From: Posidoniimonas polymericola
GTDB taxonomy: Bacteria > Planctomycetota > Planctomycetia > Pirellulales > Lacipirellulaceae
DNA: 64,000 bases
Direction of reading: 5' to 3'
Assembly: GCF_007859935.1 (NCBI RefSeq)
Contig: NZ_SJPO01000005.1
Span: 62,001 to 126,000 of the forward strand
The notes beneath the pieces are model-generated. The model ran no database searches, had not been told where the DNA came from, and saw nothing but the letters and a program-made list of their open reading frames with translations. A program made the position numbers and the translations under genes. Below, piece after piece: positions 54,660 to 62,703 of the stretch (position 1 is its first letter; each line of letters opens with the position of its first letter).

Positions 54660-54719
54660 CCACCTTCCCCACGCCCCAACGAAAAGGAACGCCTGCCGCC
54701 GGGGCACGCGGCAGACTCC

Positions 54720-55532
54720 ATGAGCGAATACCAAGCGATCAAAGAGGAGATGTGCGAGATTGGCCGGCGGATGTACGCCCGCCACTTTGTCGCCGCGAAC
54801 GAGGGCAACCTCTCGGTGCGCGTCGACGAGGACCGGGTGCTCTGCACGCCGACCTTCTTCTGCAAGGGCGTCATGTCGCCCGACGACATTTCAACCGTCA
54901 ACATGCAGGGGGAGCAGCTCGCCGGCAAGCGGAAACGCACCAGCGAGGTGCTGCTGCATCTGGAGATCATGAAGGAGCGGCCCGAGATCAGGGGCGTCGT
55001 CCACGGCCACCCGCCCCACGCGACCGCGTTTGCCGTCGCCCGCGAGCCGATCCCGACGGGCGTTCACCCCGAGGCCGACGTGTTCCTGGGCGAGGTGCCG
55101 ATTGCCGACTACGCCACCCCGGGCGACGACCGCCTGGCCAGAACGATCCTGCCGTTCGTCCACAAGTGCAACACGATCGTGCTCGCCAACCACGGCACGG
55201 TGAGCTTTGATGTCTCCCTAGAGCAGGCGTACTGGTGGACCGAGATCCTCGACGCGTACTGCCGTATGCTGATCCTGGCCAGGCAGGTCGGCCGCGTCCA
55301 GCGGTTGTCCGACGCCGAATGCCGCGACCTGATCGAGCTGAAGCAGCGATTCGGCCTGTCCGATCCGCGGGCGGGCGAAGAGTTTGCCGACGCCGACCTG
55401 ACCACCAGCCCGCTGTTCCGCGACACCTGGGCCCAATCGCGAGCCGACGCCCGGGCGTTCGGTCGGACCGACATTGAGGATGGTCTGGTCGACAAAATCG
55501 CCAAGCGGGTTGTTGAGCTCATGAAGCAGTAA
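54720..55532 (+). CDS. Class II aldolase/adducin family protein
   Basis: 270 residues. The fold's Zn ligands appear in HGHPPHATAFA near 98-108 and in ANHGTVSF near 159; the proton-donor Glu is likely in GVHPEADVF, and the N-terminal phosphate-binding part is ANEGNLSVR. Family members cleave fuculose- or rhamnulose-1-phosphate or act as epimerases. In planctomycetes a related aldolase works in microcompartment-based fucose/rhamnose breakdown, but no shell-protein genes are near, so specificity is open. Cytosolic. Sixty bp after the PIG-L gene. Confidence 0.88.
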   Translation: MSEYQAIKEEMCEIGRRMYARHFVAANEGNLSVRVDEDRVLCTPTFFCKGVMSPDDISTVNMQGEQLAGKRKRTSEVLLHLEIMKERPEIRGVVHGHPPHATAFAVAREPIPTGVHPEADVFLGEVPIADYATPGDDRLARTILPFVHKCNTIVLANHGTVSFDVSLEQAYWWTEILDAYCRMLILARQVGRVQRLSDAECRDLIELKQRFGLSDPRAGEEFADADLTTSPLFRDTWAQSRADARAFGRTDIEDGLVDKIAKRVVELMKQ

Positions 55533-55620
55533 CCGAACTCCGCTCGTCACGCGAGGTTTGCTATACTTCTGGGTACCGGAGGTCCGTTTTGCTGATTCAC
55601 TCTTCCCGGAGGCGAACGAT

Positions 55621-56460
55621 ATGATTGGTCGAATTCTCGTGGCGCTCGGCGGAACCGAGTACACGCTAGTGGCCATCGACACGGCGGTCGCCCTGGCCAA
55701 GCAGCACAACGCCGAACTAACCGGTGTAACCGTTATGAACACCGAGCGGCTGCGGCGGATCGGCCCGGTGCCGATGGGCGCCGGGGACATCGCCCAGCAG
55801 CTCCGCGACGAGCGGGTCGCCCTGAGCCGTGAAGCCGCCGAGCTGGTTATCTCCCGGTTCCAGCAGGCCTGCACCGAAGCGGGCGTCAAGCACAGCGTGC
55901 TGCATGAGGAGAACGACGAGGCGGCCCACTACCTGATCCAGCTCTCCCGATACCACGACCTGGCCGTCATCGGACTCAAAGCGGCCTTCGACTACGGCGT
56001 CGAGGGAACCGCAAGCGACCCGGTCAAGCTGCTCGACCGACTCATCACCGGCGGCGTGCGGCCGATCATCGCCGTGCCCAACACGCCGTTCGACGCCAAG
56101 CGGGCGCTGATCGCCTACTCCGGCAGCATGGAGTCGGCCCGCACCCTGCGGCACTTCCTCAACTCCGACCCCTGGCCCGGCGTCGAGACCCGCATCGTCA
56201 CCTTCGGCAAAGACAACGAGGAGAACCAGGCCCTGCTGTCCGACGCGGTCGCCTACTGCGCGTCGCACGGCCGCACAGTCGAGGCCGAGGTGATCGACGC
56301 CTCGCCCAACAAGGGCCTGCTCGAAGAGGCCGACCGCTGGGACGCCGACGTTATCGTCCTTGGCAACAGTCACAAGAGCCTGCTGATGCGGCGCGTCCTC
56401 GGCGAGACCGTGCTGCACATCGTCCAAAACTCCGAGAAGGCGCTGTTCCTCGGCCAGTAA
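55621..56460 (+). CDS. Universal stress protein, two UspA domains
   Basis: 279 residues, two tandem Usp domains (about 1-150 and 160-279), as in UspE. The first begins MIGRILVALGGTEYTLVAIDTAVALAKQH; the second ends VIVLGNSHKSLLMRRVLGETVLHIV, where the nucleotide-binding G-x2-G-x9-G(S/T) pattern is only partly kept. Probable stress-related adenine-nucleotide-binding protein. ATG at 55621 fits the family start; TATACT near 55561 could be its -10 box. It is followed by two CCCTCCC/GGGAGGG elements (56464-56502, 56551-56578). Confidence 0.85.
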   Translation: MIGRILVALGGTEYTLVAIDTAVALAKQHNAELTGVTVMNTERLRRIGPVPMGAGDIAQQLRDERVALSREAAELVISRFQQACTEAGVKHSVLHEENDEAAHYLIQLSRYHDLAVIGLKAAFDYGVEGTASDPVKLLDRLITGGVRPIIAVPNTPFDAKRALIAYSGSMESARTLRHFLNSDPWPGVETRIVTFGKDNEENQALLSDAVAYCASHGRTVEAEVIDASPNKGLLEEADRWDADVIVLGNSHKSLLMRRVLGETVLHIVQNSEKALFLGQ

Positions 56461-56463
56461 GAA

Positions 56464-56578
56464 TCCTCCCTCCCCCTCCGGGGGAGGGCCGGGGTGGGGG
56501 TGAAGCGCGCCGCCGGCTTGCCCAACCTATCCGCGGCGCAGCCGCGTGTAGTCCTCTCCCCTCGTGGGGAGGGGATTC
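56464..56578. repeat. Two CCCTCCC/GGGAGGG hairpin elements
   Basis: CCTCCCTCCCCCTCC-GGGGGAGGGCCGGGG and CCTCTCCCC-tcgt-GGGGAGGGG occupy the space between two convergent genes, where they may also form transcript ends. Confidence 0.7.
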
Positions 56579-56585
56579 TCGACGA

Positions 56586-57689
56586 CTACCCGAACATCTC
56601 GTCCAACTCCCGCAGGTAGTCGAGCGCCTCGTCGAGTTCGGGCGCCTCGGCGCCGGGCTGGCGGCCGGCTCGGTCGCACTCGCCCAGGGCGATCAGGTCG
56701 TGGTAATGCTCGCTGTCGCGGAGGCGGCGTTTGGCCCGTGCGCCCAGCGTGCCGTCAACCAGCTTGTGGCACAGCATGTGGTGCTCGATCAGCCAGGCGG
56801 TCCGCTCGGTGACGAAGCCGTCGAGCGCCTCGAGCCCCGCGGCGACGTGGTCGTACGGGTCGATCGCCTTGCCGACGTCGTGCAGCAGGGCGGCCGCCAG
56901 GAACTCCTGGTCGTAGGCGTGCTCGTCCCGCGCGTGATCGAACACCTGCAGGCTGTGGTACAGCGCGTCCCCCTCCGGGTGGTAGTCGGGGTTCTGCTTA
57001 ACGTTCTCTAGCGGCAGCAGCAGCGACTCGTACAGCTGGTAGACGTCGACCTCGGCCTCGATGTCGGCGACCTCTGCCTCAAGGTCCACGCCCGGGTACT
57101 GCTGGGCCAGGAACTGCTCGAGCTGGGGGACGCTGGCCCGTTCAATCGGCTTGCCGGTGATCGAGCTCTTGAAAACGTAGTGCGCCTGGTCGGACGCGTA
57201 GAGCGTCAGCTCGAAGTCGAACCCGCTGCGGACGTGCACGTGGGTGTAGACCTGCTCCTCGCCCTGCTTGCGGACCAGCTTCTTCTCGACCGCGTACGTC
57301 AGTCCCTCCTGCTCCAGCAGGTGGGTGACCGACTCGACACTGTCGGCGAACAGGTGCAGGTCGATGTCCGAGCCCTCACGGGTGTGGCCGGTCAGCACGC
57401 TGCCGATCAGCCGCGGCCGCCAGCGTTCGAGCCGCCGCATCATCGCCAGGGCCGCCAGCCGCATCGCCCGCAGGTTCTCGGTGCGGGAATCCCCCTCGTA
57501 GAGCCGGGCGAACGACTGGATCTGGTCCCGGATCTCGGCGTTGCTGGGGAGGTCGGACGGCTTGACCCATCCCTTGGTGAGCTGGCGGGCGGCCTTCATC
57601 TTGGCCCGGTAGTACTCCGACTCCTGTCGGTCGTACATCAGGCGTGCGGCCTCCCAGGCAATCTGGCGGCGCAGTTTCGAGTTTCGCAT
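56586..57689 (-). CDS. MNT-type nucleotidyltransferase fused to HD domain
   Basis: 367 residues. Residues 1-85 are basic and helical; a minimal nucleotidyltransferase segment follows with GSVLTGHTREGSDIDLHLF (near 96-114; GS and DxD metal ligands). The HD phosphohydrolase domain begins near 240: HSLQVFDHARD, AALLHDVGKAIDPYDH and LIEHHMLCHKL supply the metal His/Asp set. This combination is seen in tRNA CCA-adding, GlnD and nucleotide-second-messenger proteins, but the architecture here is none of these exactly. It probably acts on a nucleotide or RNA end. Cytosolic. Confidence 0.8.
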   Translation of the reverse strand: MRNSKLRRQIAWEAARLMYDRQESEYYRAKMKAARQLTKGWVKPSDLPSNAEIRDQIQSFARLYEGDSRTENLRAMRLAALAMMRRLERWRPRLIGSVLTGHTREGSDIDLHLFADSVESVTHLLEQEGLTYAVEKKLVRKQGEEQVYTHVHVRSGFDFELTLYASDQAHYVFKSSITGKPIERASVPQLEQFLAQQYPGVDLEAEVADIEAEVDVYQLYESLLLPLENVKQNPDYHPEGDALYHSLQVFDHARDEHAYDQEFLAAALLHDVGKAIDPYDHVAAGLEALDGFVTERTAWLIEHHMLCHKLVDGTLGARAKRRLRDSEHYHDLIALGECDRAGRQPGAEAPELDEALDYLRELDEMFG

Positions 57690-57910
57690 TCAGAGCGGCG
57701 TCGTGAGCCCAGTTGACCGACGCGGGGCATAGCGTAGGCACAGCGTTACCGCTGGCGTGATCACCGGCCACGGCGGGTCCGGTCAGAGCAGTTTAGCAGG
57801 CGGTGCGGCCGGGAGAAGCAAGATCGTGGCCGGCGGCCCGTTTTTTTGCCGGCCCCCTCTTGCCGAACCTGCCGACATTTGGGATGGTCTAGGGCTCAGC
57901 AGAGATGCAC

Positions 57911-57994
57911 GCCGCCGTGGCGGAATTGGCAGACGCGCATGGTTCAGGTCCATGTGCCCGCAAGGGCGTGGAGGTTCGACTCCTCTCGGCGGTA
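57911..57994 (+). tRNA. tRNA-Leu (CAG)
   Basis: 84 nt. Acceptor GCCGCCG pairs with CGGCGGT (last pair G-U), D-loop GGAATTGGCAGACGC, anticodon arm CATGG-TTCAGGT-CCATG with anticodon CAG, a long variable arm as in class II tRNAs, and T-arm GGAGGTTCGACTCCTC. Discriminator A; the CCA end is not encoded. Reads CUG, a dominant Leu codon in this GC-rich genome. Confidence 0.97.
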
Positions 57995-58024
57995 CTCAGC
58001 TGCGAGCGGCCAGCTCGTGTTGTC

Positions 58025-58079
58025 AGCTTCTGGCGGCAAGCCTTGGGAAACCCAGGATTTGCCGCCAGGAGCTTTTTTT
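58025..58079 (+). terminator. Terminator of the tRNA-Leu transcript
   Basis: AGCTTCTGGCGGCAA..TTGGG pairs with CCCAGGATTTGCCGCCAGGAGCT, followed by seven Ts. A long, near-perfect stem 30 bp after the tRNA. The remaining gap to 58249 shows nothing else. Confidence 0.9.
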
Positions 58080-58249
58080 ATGGATCCGCCGCGGCAAAAC
58101 GGCGGGCAGGAACGTGCGCGTCGTGAGCGCAGCGGCCTCCGCAGCAGAACCCGGGAAGCGCTGCGGCTCTGCCGCCTCACCGTGCCGCCCCAACCGTGCC
58201 TCGTTGAACGCGCCGCGCGTGCCTCAGGCCTGTTGAGCGACGCGACTGC

Positions 58250-59230
58250 TCAGTTGAACAGGTTCGGGTTCTCGGCGTCGAAGTCGGCGTCGGTCAGGCC
58301 GGGGTTGAGCACGACGTCTGTGTGGAAGTAGCTCTCTTCGAGCTGCGGACCGTCACCTTGGTTCATCGGCCAGCTGTAGGCGTCGTAGCCGGTCGGGATG
58401 CGGTGCTCGTGGTCGACGAAGATCCGTGCGATGTAGAAGCGGAAGTTCTTCCGCGGCACCGGGTGCTGGACCTGGATCATTGTGCAGGGGCGCCCGTCGA
58501 CGGGGACCACGGCGTACTTGGTCTCGCACTCGCCGTACTTGACGTCTTCCTTGGCGATCCGCAGCAGCTCTTCGGTCAGGTACTTCATGCCGGTCAGGGT
58601 GATCGGGTACCGCTGCCCGTCTAGCGCCATGCGGCCGTCGACCGGCAGCCAGACCTTGCCGATCTTGCGTTTCCAGCCGCTCCCCTCGAGCGCCACGAGC
58701 TTGTGCTTGTTGGTCGCCGAATTGTACAGCACCTCGCGGCCAGCAAACGGCTGGACAAACTTCACGTACACCGAGAACGGGTCGTGCCGCACCTTGAGGG
58801 CGATCCGCTGTGCCGGCGTCACTTTGCCGTCGATCCGCTCCTGCTTGGTCAGCGTGGCCGAGTAGCCGCGGATGTTGTTATTGATCTCAGCCAGCCCCTG
58901 CTCGGCCAGCCGGATGCACGGCATCAGCGGGTGCTCGCCCGGCAGCTCGTAGATGTCGAACGGCGATCCCTCCAGCCCTTCGGGTCGCGTCGCGCCGGCC
59001 GGCAGCGAGACCGGCGTCACGTGCGGGTCGACCCGCGGGCTCGACGCAGGAGCCGCCGGCATCGCCGCCTGGGCCAGCTGAACCGGCGCCTGAGCTGGCG
59101 GCGCCTGAGCCGGTGCGGCCTGCTGGGCGGGGACGCGGTACACGGGCTGGGTGATCTGCTGCGCCGCAGCGGGCGCCAGCGGCGCCATCGCCAACACGGC
59201 AGTAAGCAGGTAGCGGGCGGCGGGGGTCAT
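58250..59230 (-). CDS. Secreted DUF1571 family protein
   Basis: 326 residues from the ATG at 59230, giving a signal peptide (RYLLTAVLAMAPLAPAAA). A Pro/Ala/Gln-rich linker (about 28-85) precedes the DUF1571 domain (about 110-310): YSATLTKQERIDGKVTPAQRIALKVRHDPFSVYVKF, REVLYNSATNKHKLVALEG and FYIARIFVDHEHRIPTGYDAY. The domain recalls LolA/outer-membrane lipoprotein-sorting folds; planctomycetes carry many such proteins and their cargo is unknown. Located in the periplasm. Confidence 0.85.
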   Translation of the reverse strand: MTPAARYLLTAVLAMAPLAPAAAQQITQPVYRVPAQQAAPAQAPPAQAPVQLAQAAMPAAPASSPRVDPHVTPVSLPAGATRPEGLEGSPFDIYELPGEHPLMPCIRLAEQGLAEINNNIRGYSATLTKQERIDGKVTPAQRIALKVRHDPFSVYVKFVQPFAGREVLYNSATNKHKLVALEGSGWKRKIGKVWLPVDGRMALDGQRYPITLTGMKYLTEELLRIAKEDVKYGECETKYAVVPVDGRPCTMIQVQHPVPRKNFRFYIARIFVDHEHRIPTGYDAYSWPMNQGDGPQLEESYFHTDVVLNPGLTDADFDAENPNLFN

Positions 59231-59442
59231 GCGGGGGGTCTCCGTACGTAAGCAAGGTGGGCCGGCGTCGCCTGCCTCGTTTCTTGTCTTGGGCCACACG
59301 GCCGGACAGAGGCTTCACTACGCACCCTATGGCTGGTCAGGTTCACCAACTATCGTAGACGAAGCCCGAGAATCGCTGAAAGAGCGAAAAGCCCCGGGCG
59401 CCGGCACGATCATCCGCAACCGCACCGTCCCACAACATTCCC

Positions 59443-60114
59443 ATGGATAGCAGCCCGATCCGCATTGAGCCCATTGTTTCGGAGTTTTTCGCCGAAAACG
59501 CGTACATCGTCTGGCGGCAGGGCGACTCGCGAGCGGTGGTCGTGGACCCCGGGTTTAGCCCCGAACTGATTATCGAGTTCCTCGGTCGCGAGCAGCTCAC
59601 CCCGGACGCCATCCTGCTCACGCACGGGCACTCCGACCACATCGCCGGCAACCAGGCCCTCAAGGACAGCTGGCCCGACTGCCCGCTGATCATCGGCCAC
59701 GGCGACGCCTACAAGCTGACCGACCCCCAGGGCAACCTGTCCGCCAACTACGGCGTCGCTTTGGTCAGCCCGCCCGCCGACCAGACTGTCAGCGAGGGTG
59801 ATAGCATCGAGGCCGCCGGCATCCAGTTCGACACCCTCGAGACCCCCGGCCACTCGGCCGGCCACGTGGTGTTCCTCTACGAGTCCGAAGGCCGAACCCA
59901 CGTCCTCGGCGGCGACGTGCTGTTCCAGGGCAGCGTCGGACGCACCGACTTCCCCGACGGCAGCTTCGACGACCTGCGGGCCTCGATCCACGACAAGCTG
60001 TTCCCGCTGCCCAGCGACACGGTCGTTTACCCCGGGCACGGCCCGACCACCACGATCGGCGAGGAGAAGCAGCACAACCAATTCGTCGGCCGCTCGGCCG
60101 GTTACGACCTCTAG
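59443..60114 (+). CDS. MBL-fold metallohydrolase (glyoxalase II-like)
   Basis: 223 residues. The metallo-beta-lactamase zinc motifs are complete: LTHGHSDHIAGN near 59-70, TPGHSAGHVVF near 135, GGDVLFQGSVGRTDFPDG near 157 and YPGHGPTTTIGEEKQHN near 196. This matches short YcbL-type hydroxyacylglutathione hydrolase-like enzymes that cleave thioesters. Cytosolic. The next gene follows by 18 bp and is probably cotranscribed. Confidence 0.92.
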   Translation: MDSSPIRIEPIVSEFFAENAYIVWRQGDSRAVVVDPGFSPELIIEFLGREQLTPDAILLTHGHSDHIAGNQALKDSWPDCPLIIGHGDAYKLTDPQGNLSANYGVALVSPPADQTVSEGDSIEAAGIQFDTLETPGHSAGHVVFLYESEGRTHVLGGDVLFQGSVGRTDFPDGSFDDLRASIHDKLFPLPSDTVVYPGHGPTTTIGEEKQHNQFVGRSAGYDL

Positions 60115-60132
60115 AGAATCGAGTCCCCCACG

Positions 60133-60486
60133 ATGCGCGTGCTGCTGATCTCCGCCGACCTGATGATTGCTTCGATGCTGGAGGGCGCCGCGCGCGGCGC
60201 CGGGGCCGAGCTGGTAGTAGCTAGCGTCGCGGTGGCGGCCGAGCAGCTGTCCGCCGCGCCGTGCCGGCTGGCGATCATCGACCTGGCGAGCGCCGCCGAC
60301 GTGCCCGCCCTGATCGAGTCGCTCCGCGCCGCCGCGCCCGAGGTCAGGCTGCTGGCGTTCGGCCCGCACGTCCACAAAGCGAAGCTAGAGCAGGCCCAGC
60401 AGGCGGGCTGCGAATTTGTGATGAGCCGCGGCCAGTTCCACAACTCGGCCGGCGCGATCTTGGCCGAACTCGCCAAAGCGAATTGA
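60133..60486 (+). CDS. Receiver-like small protein
   Basis: 117 residues with response-regulator receiver topology: MRVLLISADLMIASML (beta1, where the acidic pair would be SAD), an Asp at the expected phosphorylation strand in LAIIDLAS (near 50), then LLAFGP and FVMSRGQF, where Ser/Thr and Lys of active receivers are missing. It is probably a degenerate receiver acting as a binding module. It follows the MBL gene by 18 bp. Convergent with the membrane-protein gene, 14 bp apart. Confidence 0.7.
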   Translation: MRVLLISADLMIASMLEGAARGAGAELVVASVAVAAEQLSAAPCRLAIIDLASAADVPALIESLRAAAPEVRLLAFGPHVHKAKLEQAQQAGCEFVMSRGQFHNSAGAILAELAKAN

Positions 60487-60500
60487 GGAATCGCCGGCCC

Positions 60501-61535
60501 TCAGGCCCGAGGGTCCAGCTCGTCGACCTGCACGCCATCCACGTCGCGGCGGAGCAGCAGGTACACCGCCACCGCCGCCGACCAGGTGTAAGCCGCCAGC
60601 ACAATGACCGGCAGCCGCGCCGCGAGTGTCGTAAACCAGAACGCCGCCAGACGGTCGGCGGGCGTCGGGTCTGTGGTCACGGCCGGCAGGCACTCGAGGG
60701 CGACCCACGACAACGCCTGGGCCACTGCCGACGAGGCAAGCGAAATGGGAGCCGCCACGAACAGGGCGGTCAGCAGGTACCCTAGCAGCCGCACCGGCCG
60801 CTGGGTCACATACGCGAACGCCCGACTGGTCGCGTCGAAGGCGTCGGTCTGCTCGACGGCGGGGCACGCCATCAGGATCAGCCAGTTCACAGCCAGCAGC
60901 ACCAGCAGCACCGCGCCGACCGCGGCAAGCGCAAGCGGGATCGGCAGCAGCAGCGCCGACAACACCCCGAGCACCGGCACGCGCATCGCCAAGCCGTGCA
61001 GCCAGAGCGGGATCATCAACGCGGCCACCGCAAGCCCTACCGCGAGCAGCGGCAGGCAGCGAGTCAAGAGCTGGCGGGCCGAAGCCGCCATCGCCGCGAA
61101 CAATGCGGCGGGGGGCCGGTGGGTCAGATCGGCGGCCGCGATCTGCGAGATGGCGCCCCCAACGAGCGACCACCACACGACCAGGCCAACCGCCCGGGCG
61201 ACGCCGAGAATCCCTCCATCAGGAGCGAGCGTCAGGCCCGCTATCGCGCCGGTCAGCCACCGCCAGTAGGCGAGCGGTGTTAGGAGTACGCCCTCGAAGG
61301 CTCCCCCCCAGCTCACAAGATGCACACCACTCGACGCCGGCCCTGGGACGAGCCCGCTCGGGGGCGTCACGAGCACCGCTCCGACCGTCACCCCGACCGC
61401 GGCCAGCAGCAGCACCCGCAGCCGGAACGCGGGCGCCAACGAGCGGGCCATGAACCGCCACGGGAACAGCCCCTGGGATTCGTCCCCAGCGGGCCGTGCC
61501 TCGGGGGTGCGCGGCGTCTGCGGCGACTGCTCCAC
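60501..61535 (-). CDS. Polytopic membrane protein (YIP1-like), last gene of the dnaJ cluster
   Basis: 344 residues from a GTG at 61535, chosen because an upstream ORF start at 61631 would overlap yacG and GCAGGGAC lies just before this GTG. After a polar N-terminus, SQGLFPWRFMARSLAPAFRLR leads into six or so membrane helices. The general plan resembles YIP1-family or related planctomycete membrane proteins. Function unknown. It is 17 bp after yacG on the same strand. Confidence 0.65.
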   Translation of the reverse strand: MEQSPQTPRTPEARPAGDESQGLFPWRFMARSLAPAFRLRVLLLAAVGVTVGAVLVTPPSGLVPGPASSGVHLVSWGGAFEGVLLTPLAYWRWLTGAIAGLTLAPDGGILGVARAVGLVVWWSLVGGAISQIAAADLTHRPPAALFAAMAASARQLLTRCLPLLAVGLAVAALMIPLWLHGLAMRVPVLGVLSALLLPIPLALAAVGAVLLVLLAVNWLILMACPAVEQTDAFDATSRAFAYVTQRPVRLLGYLLTALFVAAPISLASSAVAQALSWVALECLPAVTTDPTPADRLAAFWFTTLAARLPVIVLAAYTWSAAVAVYLLLRRDVDGVQVDELDPRA

Positions 61536-61552
61536 GGCGTCAGGTCCCTGCG

Positions 61553-61726
61553 TTAGTTGTTCCACTCGGGCGGCTGCTCGTCCGCTTCGGGGTCGGGGAC
61601 CGTCGGCAGCGAGTACCCTTCGTCGAGCCACCGCCCCAGGTCGATCAGCTTGCAGCGTTCGCTGCAGAACGGCATCGCGGGCGTTTTTTTCGGCGAGAAA
61701 TCGTTGTTGCAGACCGGGCAGAGCAT
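61553..61726 (-). CDS. yacG: DNA gyrase inhibitor YacG-like zinc protein
   Basis: 57 residues: MLCPVCNNDFSPKKTPAMPF, CSERCKLIDLGRWLDEGY, ending PEADEQPPEWNN. Four Cys (3, 6, 21, 25) form the C-x2-C..C-x3-C zinc site, followed by IDLGRWLDEGY, the YacG hallmark. In E. coli YacG binds GyrB and blocks DNA binding. It is too short for ordinary ORF cut-offs. It sits between fmdB-like and the membrane-protein gene on the same strand, 39 and 17 bp from each. Confidence 0.92.
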   Translation of the reverse strand: MLCPVCNNDFSPKKTPAMPFCSERCKLIDLGRWLDEGYSLPTVPDPEADEQPPEWNN

Positions 61727-61765
61727 GCGTTTCGCGGGGTTTGCGGTGGTCGGCGATTGGAGACG

Positions 61766-62095
61766 CTAGGACTTGTCCGACTTGCCTCTTGACGCGGGCT
61801 TCGATTCGGTCTTCGACTCAGTCTTCTTGGGGGAAGGCTTCGAGTCGCTCTTGGAATCGCCCTTGGAGGACTGGCTCTTCTTGTCCTTCTCGGCCGCCTT
61901 CTTGTACGAGTCGCTGCGGTAGTCGGTCTCGTAGAAACCCGAGCCCTTGAACACCACCGCCGCGCCGGTGCCGAACAGGCGCCGCAGCTTGAGCTTGCCG
62001 CACTCCGGGCACTTTTTCTTAACCGGGTCGTTGATCCCCTGGAACAACTCGAACTCGTGGTCGCACGCGTCGCACTGGTAGTCGTACGTTGGCAT
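61766..62095 (-). CDS. FmdB-family zinc ribbon protein
   Basis: 109 residues. N-terminal FmdB/CxxC_CXXC_SSSS-type zinc ribbon: MPTYDYQCDACDHEFELFQG with Cys8/Cys11 and Cys29/Cys32 (KKCPECGK), ending in the typical GTGAAVVFKGSGFYETDY. Residues 62-109 are a Lys/Ser-rich basic tail, probably disordered. First described as a putative regulator in the fmd operon; molecular role unclear. It follows grpE by 42 bp. Confidence 0.88.
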   Translation of the reverse strand: MPTYDYQCDACDHEFELFQGINDPVKKKCPECGKLKLRRLFGTGAAVVFKGSGFYETDYRSDSYKKAAEKDKKSQSSKGDSKSDSKPSPKKTESKTESKPASRGKSDKS

Positions 62096-62137
62096 GGGCG
62101 TGAACTCTAGGCCTCGGAATAGGAACGGAACGGCGAC

Positions 62138-62683
62138 CTACGCGTCGCCAGCCGCGGGGCCAGACGAAACGATCACCTGGCTCGCTCGCACGACGCGGTC
62201 GTGCATCTTGTAGCCGGTCTGGACGTCCTGCAGCACCGAGCCGGCCGGCACTTCGTCGGAGGGCTGCTGGAGGATCGCCTCGTGGAAGTCGGGGTTGAAC
62301 GGCTCGCCGGCGGCGCTAATCGCCTCGCACTTGTGCTGGGTGATCGCGGTGAGCAGTTGCTGGCGGACCAGCTTGATCCCCTCGAGCAGGCCCCCCGTCG
62401 AGCCGCCTGCGGGGCCCTCTTTCTCGGCCGCGTCGATCGCGCGGTCGATGTTGTCGAGCACCGGCAGCAGGTCGCGCGCCAGCGGCAACGCGGCGTACTG
62501 ACGCTCTTCCTGCATCTGCCGCGCGCCGCGGGTGATCTGGTTCTGCACCTCGGCCTGCAGCCGCAGGATGCGGTCGTTGGCGGCGGCCAGCTTGTCCTCG
62601 ACGGTCGGCTCGATGTCGTCCGCCTGGATGTCTTCCACGGTGACGTCCAGGCCTTCTTCGGTGGGCTCTTGTTGTTCTGCCAT
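62138..62683 (-). CDS. grpE: Nucleotide exchange factor GrpE
   Basis: 181 residues: an acidic N-terminus, a long coiled coil (KLAAANDRILRLQAEVQNQI), and the C-terminal beta domain (CEAISAAGEPFNPDFHEAILQ, and SVLQDVQTGYKMHDRVVRASQVIVS). It releases ADP from DnaK. It follows dnaJ by 20 bp on the same strand; dnaK itself is not in the window. Confidence 0.96.
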   Translation of the reverse strand: MAEQQEPTEEGLDVTVEDIQADDIEPTVEDKLAAANDRILRLQAEVQNQITRGARQMQEERQYAALPLARDLLPVLDNIDRAIDAAEKEGPAGGSTGGLLEGIKLVRQQLLTAITQHKCEAISAAGEPFNPDFHEAILQQPSDEVPAGSVLQDVQTGYKMHDRVVRASQVIVSSGPAAGDA

Positions 62684-62703
62684 CTTGCGGCTCCTTTACT
62701 CCC

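Noticed and set aside
54720..55532. Part of a bacterial microcompartment locus, because of the class II aldolase
   Set aside because: No shell-protein, aldehyde dehydrogenase or kinase genes are adjacent; only the aldolase family resemblance supports it.
55561..55566. TATACT as promoter of the universal stress gene
   Set aside because: A -10-like hexamer is present but no convincing -35 lies 16-18 bp upstream; mentioned in the gene entry only.
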